From Astropecten irregularis (lineage: Eukaryota > Echinodermata > Asteroidea > Paxillosida > Astropectinidae), in assembly GCA_963971285.1 (NCBI GenBank), contig OZ020250.1, positions 9,160,499-9,224,498 on the forward strand: DNA of 64,000 nucleotides, read 5' to 3'. The notes beneath the pieces are model-generated. The model searched no databases and was not told where the DNA came from. It saw nothing but the letters and a program-made list of their open reading frames with translations. A program made the position numbers and the translations under genes. Positions 57,410-64,000 of the stretch are shown piece after piece. Numbering within the stretch: the first letter of the stretch is position 1; every line of letters begins with the position of its first letter.

Positions 57410-60400
57410 TAGACATTTCAGTGTTCGTGAACGAACACGGAGCTGTTCCGACTTATTTGATCAGTTTTATAAGCTCTGATGACGTCATGATGACGTCACG
57501 CTCAATTAAAAAAAAACATGCTATCTAGAGGATTTAACAAAGCTTTTGCAAAAAGAATTATCTCCATAGCATTTTGTTGTTCACGAGATATGCTAGAGAC
57601 AAAAATCAGCCTTTTGATGACGTCATGATGACGTCATGTTCATTTTCATAGCAGCATGTACAACTACAAGATTTAACCTATTTTTTACAAAAAGAATCAC
57701 TGTCATAGCATTTTTCGTTCTCGAGATATGCTGTAAACAAAATTTACTGATTAAATGCTATTCAAATGAGTTGTCACGTGCTTAATTAATTAAGAATTTA
57801 ACCCTTTACTTCTAGGTCATAACAAAGTCATCACTAAAACATGCTTGGGGTAGCACAGACGTCACACCTACTAAGTTTCATGACGATCAGACATTCTTTA
57901 CGATATGAAATACAATTTTAGCTTTTTATGACATCATTATGACATCACACTTATTTTCACAGTCGCATGCACATCTTCACGATCTAACAAAGCTTTTGCA
58001 AAAAGAATCATTACCATAGCACTTGTTGTTCTCGAGATATGATGCAAACAAAATTCAGCCTTTTCATGACGTCACGGTCAATTTCATGGAACAGAGACCG
58101 ATCCTCAACAGATTCGGCCGGATGCAGCTCTGTCATTTGTCACAATTTAAGTTAAAATGCTATAGGTGGCGCTATTGATCTTCTTCTATCGACCCCGATC
58201 TACGTGTATTTTCATATCTCAAGCCATGGTCACGAGACGTTACACAAAGCGGGAGTTTATTCTTTCTTTTTGAGGAATAAGGCCTAAAAGGTGTATTTTA
58301 ACAATCAGTCGTTAATGTTTCACGTAGCAATTCCATCAGTAACTCCAATCTCAATGTACCATTCTCCGACAAATGATTTTAAGTAAATTTTAGAATTAAC
58401 CGTAGAAAAAAATCAACAAATTACTTATCTTTAAATAGGAAACACACATTTCGAGTTCGATGACGTCATGATGACTTCATAATGACGTCACGGTCATTTT
58501 CGTGGCAGCATGCACAACTGCATGATATAACCAAGCTTTTGCAAAAAGAATCATGTCCGTAGCATTTGTCGTTCTCGAGATATGCTGCGAACAAAATTTA
58601 CTAATTAAATATTCAAATGACTGTCACATGACTAATTAATTAAGAATGTTAACAAACCCAGTCTTAGGATTAACTTCAGCTTATAAGCTTTCATAAGATA
58701 CCACATATAAGCTTACCAGAAAAAGGTTATAAAAGATTAGGAATAAACAAACTTATCACACAAAGCTATGGAAGCAAAAAGTGCGAAGGTATAATAATAA
58801 CTAGACATTTAAGTGTTCGTGGACGAACACGGAGCTGTTCCGACTTATTTAATCAGCTTTATAAGCTCCGATGACGTCATGGTCATTTACAAAGCAGCGT
58901 ACATCTGCAGTTTCTAACAAAGCTTTTGTGAAAAGAATCATTACCATAGCTTTTGTCAATCTCAAGATATGCTGCAATCATAAATTATGCCTTTTGATGA
59001 CGTCATAATGACGTCACAGTTAATTTCACAACAGCATGCAAATCTACAGGGTCTAACAAAGCTTTTACAAAAAGAACCAATACCGTAGCACTTACCGTTC
59101 TCGAGATATACTGCTATAAACCAAAAATTACCTTTTTTGATGACGTCATGATGACGTCACTGTAAATTTAGGGGCAGCATGCACAACTACATGATGTAAC
59201 AAAGCTTTTACAAAAAGAATCATTACCGTAGCACTTACCGTTCTCGAGATATGCTGCTAATAATAAAATCAGCATTTTTGATGACGTCATGATGACGTCA
59301 CGGTAAATTTTTTGGCAGCATGCACAACTACATGATGCTACTAAGCCTTTGCAAAAAGAATCATATTCATAGCCTTTGTTGTTCTCGAGATATGCTGGTT
59401 ACAAAATTGACTAATTAAATATGCAAATGAGCTGTCACGTGCTCAATTAATTAAGAATTTTAACAAACTCAGTCTTAGGATTAACTTCAGCTTATAAGCT
59501 TTCATTAGATACCTCATCTAAGCTGATCCGAAGAAGCTAAGTAAGAGATAAGGAATAAACAAACTTTGGGTGATAAAGTATAATAATAACTAGACATTTA
59601 AGTGTTCGTGGACGAACACGGAGCTGTTCCGACTTATTTGATCAGCTTTATAAGCTCCGATGACGTCATGATGACGTCACGGTCATTTACAAAGCAGCGT
59701 GCATCTAAATTGTCTAACAAAGCTTTTGTGAAAAGAATCATTACCATAGCTTTTGTCATTCTCAAGATATGCTGCAAACATAAATTATGCCTTTTGATGA
59801 CGTCATAATGACGTCACAGTTAATTTCACAACAGCATGCAAATCTACAGGGTCTAACAAAGCTTTTACAAAAAGAACCAATACCGTAGCACTTACCGTTC
59901 ACCAGATATAATGCTCTTAACCAAAAATTACCTTTTTTGATGACGTCATGATGACGTCACTGTAAATTTCGGGGCAGCATGCACAACTACATGATGTAAC
60001 AAAGCTTTTAAAAAAAGAATCATTACCGTAGCACTTACCGTTCTCGAGATATGCTGCTAAAAATAAAATCAGCATTTTTGATGACGTCATGATGACGTCA
60101 CGGTAAATTTCTTGGCAGCATGCACAACTACATCATGCTACTAAGCCTTTGCAAAAAGAATCATATTCATAGCCCTTGTCGTTCTCGAGATACGCTGCTA
60201 ACAAAATTGACTAATTAAAAATTTAAATGAGCTGTCACGTGCTTAATTATTAAAGAATAAAAAAATACCTTTTTTGATGACTTCATGATGACGTCACTGT
60301 AAATGTTGGGGCAGCATGCACAACTACATGATGTAATAAAGCTTTTACAAAAAGAATCATTACCGTAGCACTTACCGTTCTCGAGATATGCTGCTAAAAA

Positions 60401-62589
60401 TAAAATCAGCATTTTTGATGACGTCATGATGACGTCACGGTAAATTTCTTGGCAGCATGCACAACTACATCATGCTACTAAGCCTTTGCAAAAAGAATTA
60501 TTTTCATAGCATTTGTAGTTCTCGAGATACGCTGCTAACAAAATTGACTAATTAAATATGCAAATGAGCTGTCACGTGCATAATTAATTAAGAATTTTAA
60601 CAAACTCAGTCTTAGGATTAACTTCAGCTTATAAGCTTTCATATGATACCTCATTTAAGCTGATCAGAAGAAGCTAAGTAAGAGATCAGGAATAAACAAA
60701 CTTTGGGTGATAAAGTATAATAATAATAATAATAATAATAAAAATCAGAACAAAAACAAAACCTGTTCCGACATCAGCAATGTCGGAACAGCTAACTAGA
60801 CATTTAAGTGTTCGTGGACGAACACGGAGCTGTTCCGACTTATTTGATCAGCTTTATAAGCTCCGATGACGTCATGATGACGTCATGGTCATTAACAAAG
60901 CAGCGTGCTTCTAAAGGCTATAACAAAGATTTTGCGAAAAGAATCATTACCATAGCTTTTGTCATTCTCAAGATATCCTGCAAACATTTATTATGCCTTT
61001 TGATGACGTCATAATGATGTCCAGTTAATTTCACAACAGCATGCACATCTCCAGGGTCTTTCAAAGCTTTTACAAAAAGAACCCGTTACCGTATCACTTA
61101 CCGTTCTCGAGATATACTGCTAACCAAAAATTACCTTTTTTTAATGACGTCATGATGACGTCACGGTAAATTTCTTGGCAGCATGCACAACTACATGATG
61201 TAACTAAGCTTTTGCAAAAAGAATCATATTCATAGCCTTTGTCGTTCTCGAGATACACCGCTAACAAAATTGACTAATTAAAAATTTGAATGAGCTGTCA
61301 CGTGCTGAATTATTAAAGAATTAAAAATTACCTTTTTTGATGACTTCATGATGACGTCACTGTAAATTTTGGGGCAGCATGCACAACTACATGATGTAAC
61401 AAAGCTTTTACAAAAAGAATCATTGCCGTAGCACTTACCGTTCTCGAGATATGCTGCTAATAATAAAAATCAGCATTTTTAATGACGTCATGATGACGTC
61501 ACTGTAAATTTCTTGGCAGCATGCACAACTACACGATATAACGAAGCTTTTGGAAAAAGAATCATTTCCATAGCATTTGTAGTTCTTGAGATACGCTGCT
61601 AACAAAATTGACTAATTAAATATGCAAATGAGCTGTCACGTGAATAATTAATTAAGAATTTTAACAAACTCAGTCTTAGGATTAACTTCAGCTTATAAGC
61701 TTTCATAAGATACCTCATTTAAGCTGATCAGAAGAAGCTAAGTAAGAGATCAGGAATAAACAAACTTTGGGTGATAAAGTATAATAATAATAATAATAAC
61801 TAGACATTTAAGTGTTCGTGGACGAACACGGAGCTGTTCCGACTTATTTGATCAGCTTTATAAGCTCCGATGACGTCATCATGACGTCATGGTCATTTAC
61901 AAAGCAGCGTGCATCTAAAGTTTCTAACAAAGCTTTTGTGAAAAGAATCATTACCATAGCTTTTGTCATTCTCAAGATATGCTGCAAACATAAATTATGT
62001 CTTTTGATGACGTCATAATGACGTCACAAGTAAATTTCACAACAGCATGCAAATCTACAGGGTCTAACAAAGCTTTTACAAAAAAAACCAATACCGTAGC
62101 ACTTACCGTTCTCGGGATATACTGCTATAAACCAAAAATTACCTTTTTTGATGACGTCATGATGACGTCACTGTAAATTTCGGGGCAGCATGCACAACTA
62201 CATGATGTAACAAAGCTTTTACAAAAAGAATCATGACCGTAGCACTTACTGTTCTCGAGATATGCTGCTAATAATAAAATCAGCATTTTTGATGACGTCA
62301 TGATGACGTCACGGTAAATTTCTTGGTAGCATGCACAACTACATGATGCTACTAAGCCTTTGCAAAAAGAATCATATTCATAGCTTTTGTCGTTCTCAAG
62401 ATATGCTGCTAACAAAATTGACTAATTAAATATGCAAATGAGCTGTCACGTGCCTAATTAATTAAGAATTTTAACAAACTCAGTCTTATAATAAACTTCA
62501 GCTGATAAGCTTTCATATGATACCTCATATAAGCTGACCAGAACAAGATTATAGAAGATTAGGAATAAACAAACTTTGGGTGATAAAGT

Positions 62590-62620
<31 letters not shown>

Positions 62621-64000
62621 TCAGAACAAAAACAAAACCTGTTCCGACATCAGAAATGTCGGAACAGCTAATAATAATAACTCTAACAACAACGATAGGG
62701 GGAAATTTCCATAGGGTCATGCACAAACTTTATTTACCTATTTCTAAATATCCTCCAACCCGATCGACTTGAAATTGATATATTTTCCTAATGGGTGCAT
62801 TCTCCATCTTATATCAAAAAACGGACAATAAAAATGTTTCTTTAAAAGGTAATGAAAACATTAGGGGGAAGTGGAAATTTCCCCCTAACAGCCGATTTCC
62901 CCCTAACGTCGACTTTTAATGCAAACCGTTTCCCCCTAACGTATTCATTAACAATATAATAATAATAATAATAAAAATCAGAACAAAAACAAAACCTGTT
63001 CCGACATCAGAAATGTCGGAACAGCTAACTAGACATTTAAGTGTTCGTGGACGAACACGGAGCTGTTCCGACTTATTTGAAAAGCTTTGTAAGCTCCGAT
63101 GACGTCATCATGACGTCACGGTCATTTACAAAGCAGCGTGCATCTAAAGTTTCTAACAAAGCTTTTGTGAAAAGAATCATTACCATAGCTTTTGTCATTC
63201 TCAAGATATGCTGCAAACATAAATTATGCCTTTTGATGACGTCATAATGACGTCACAGTAAATTTCACAACAGCATGCAAATCTACAGGGTCTAACAAAG
63301 CTTTTACAAAAAGAACCAATACCGTAGCACTTACCGTTCTCGAGATATACTGCTATAAACCAAAAATTACCTTTTTTGATGACGTCATGATGACGTCACT
63401 GTAAATTTCGGGGCAGCATGCACAACTACATGATGTAACAAAGCTTTTACAAAAAGAATCATTACCGTAGCACTTACCGTTCTCGAGATATGCTGCTAAG
63501 AATAAAATCAGCATTTTTGATGACGTCATGATGACGTCACGGTAAATTTCTTGGCAGCATGCACAACTACATGATGCTACTAAGCCTTTGCAAAAAGAAT
63601 CATATTCATAGCCTTTGTCGTTCTCAAGATATGCTGCTAACAAAATTGACTAATTAAATATGCAAATGAGCTGTCACGTGCCTAATTAATTAAGAATTTT
63701 AACAAACTCAGTCTTTTAATAAACTTCAGCTTATAAGCTTTCATATGATACCTCATATAAGCTGACCAGAACAAGATTATAGAAGATTAGGAATAAACAA
63801 ACTTTGGGTGATAAAGTATAATAATATCTAGACATTTAAGTGTTCGTGGACGAACACGGAGCTGTTCCGACTTATTTGATCAGCTTTATAAGCTCCGATG
63901 ACGTCATGATGACGTCACGGTCATTTACAAAGCAGCATGCATCTAAAGTTTCTTACAAAGCTTTTGTGAAAAGAATCATTACCATAGCTTTTTTCATTCT
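57410..64000. repeat. Higher-order tandem array with paired TGACGTCA palindromes
   Basis: Units start at about 57410, 58801, 59590, 60796, 61800, 63028 and 63828, each with CTAGACATTTMAGTGTTCGT and GACGAACACGGAGCTGTTCC. Spacing is 789-1391 bp; the last unit runs off the window. Each unit is built of 130-145-bp subunits: (T)GATGACGTCATGATGACGTC, GCAGCATGCACAACTACATG, AACAAAGCTTTTRCAAAAAG, CTTACCGTTCTCGAGATATG. A unit tail has GCTGTCACGTG, TTAATTAAGAATTTTAACAA and (TAA)n. Later units are much more alike than the first. Confidence 0.95.
62665..62985. repeat. Foreign segment inside one array unit
   Basis: About 300 bp unlike the rest of the array, rich in TTAGGGGGAAA/TTTCCCCCTAA in both orientations, bracketed by two copies of an AATCAGAACAAAAACAAAAC module plus the CTGTTCCGACAT hairpin (62610-62665 and 62970-63025). 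Confidence 0.7.

Noticed and set aside
62850-62945. CCCCCTAAC runs as interstitial telomere repeats
   Set aside because: The motif is TTAGGGGGAAA in both orientations with irregular spacing, not tandem TTAGGG.
59602-63643. Recurring 68-codon plus-strand and 96-codon minus-strand frames in the array
   Set aside because: They follow the repeat unit, the plus frames start at GTG rather than ATG, and they span the hairpin and TGACGTCA motifs. No sign of protein-level constraint.
57410-64000. CRISPR-like array
   Set aside because: The repeats are long, diverged, without unique spacers of fixed length, and the genome is eukaryotic.

Overview
The window is nuclear DNA of an animal. Genes are split by GT-AG introns, spacers and introns are full of short DNA transposons, LINEs, tRNA-derived SINEs and satellites, and AT-rich intergenic DNA carries many AGGCCTA-type words. 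The gene set (T-tailed cholinesterase relative, animal GH3 proteins, cathepsin L) and the repeat style suggest a marine invertebrate deuterostome, most likely an echinoderm. That assignment is inference; no species is recognised.

Layout. 1-3.35 kb: repeat-rich upstream DNA. 3.41-10.49 kb (+): a complete nine-exon cholinesterase/carboxylesterase gene (611 aa) with a TATA box. 12.2-41.7 kb: three complete paralogues of a GH3 domain protein (GHDC-like). Copies 1 (23013-12180, -) and 2 (35806-25949, -) are direct repeats; copy 3 (36229-41701, +) is head-to-head with copy 2, with 422 bp between start codons. Each has seven coding exons with the same splice phases and encodes 639 aa. Introns are swollen by insertions: a 5.4-kb TA-flanked element full of CACTGTG satellites in copy 1, and a LINE inserted into another LINE in copy 2. 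45.4-53.0 kb (-): a complete seven-exon cathepsin L gene (337 aa). 55.4-57.4 kb (-): a possible spliced transcript without a convincing reading frame. 57.4-64.0 kb: a higher-order tandem array whose subunits carry paired TGACGTCA palindromes; it runs off the window end.

How the genes relate. The three enzyme families (secreted alpha/beta hydrolase, membrane-anchored ANL-type adenylating enzyme, lysosomal/secreted cysteine protease) show no obvious shared pathway. The GH3 trio is the main local story: recent duplication, nearly identical flanks of exon 2, and a divergent central block where GH3 enzymes bind their substrates. Paralogous introns also serve as empty sites, which fixes the boundaries and target sites of several transposons from this sequence alone.

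Exon coordinates come from reading splice sites and keeping the frame. In all five protein genes the exon lengths sum to an exact multiple of three, ending in a stop codon, which supports the models strongly. Repeat boundaries are accurate to a few bases where inverted ends are visible and approximate elsewhere.
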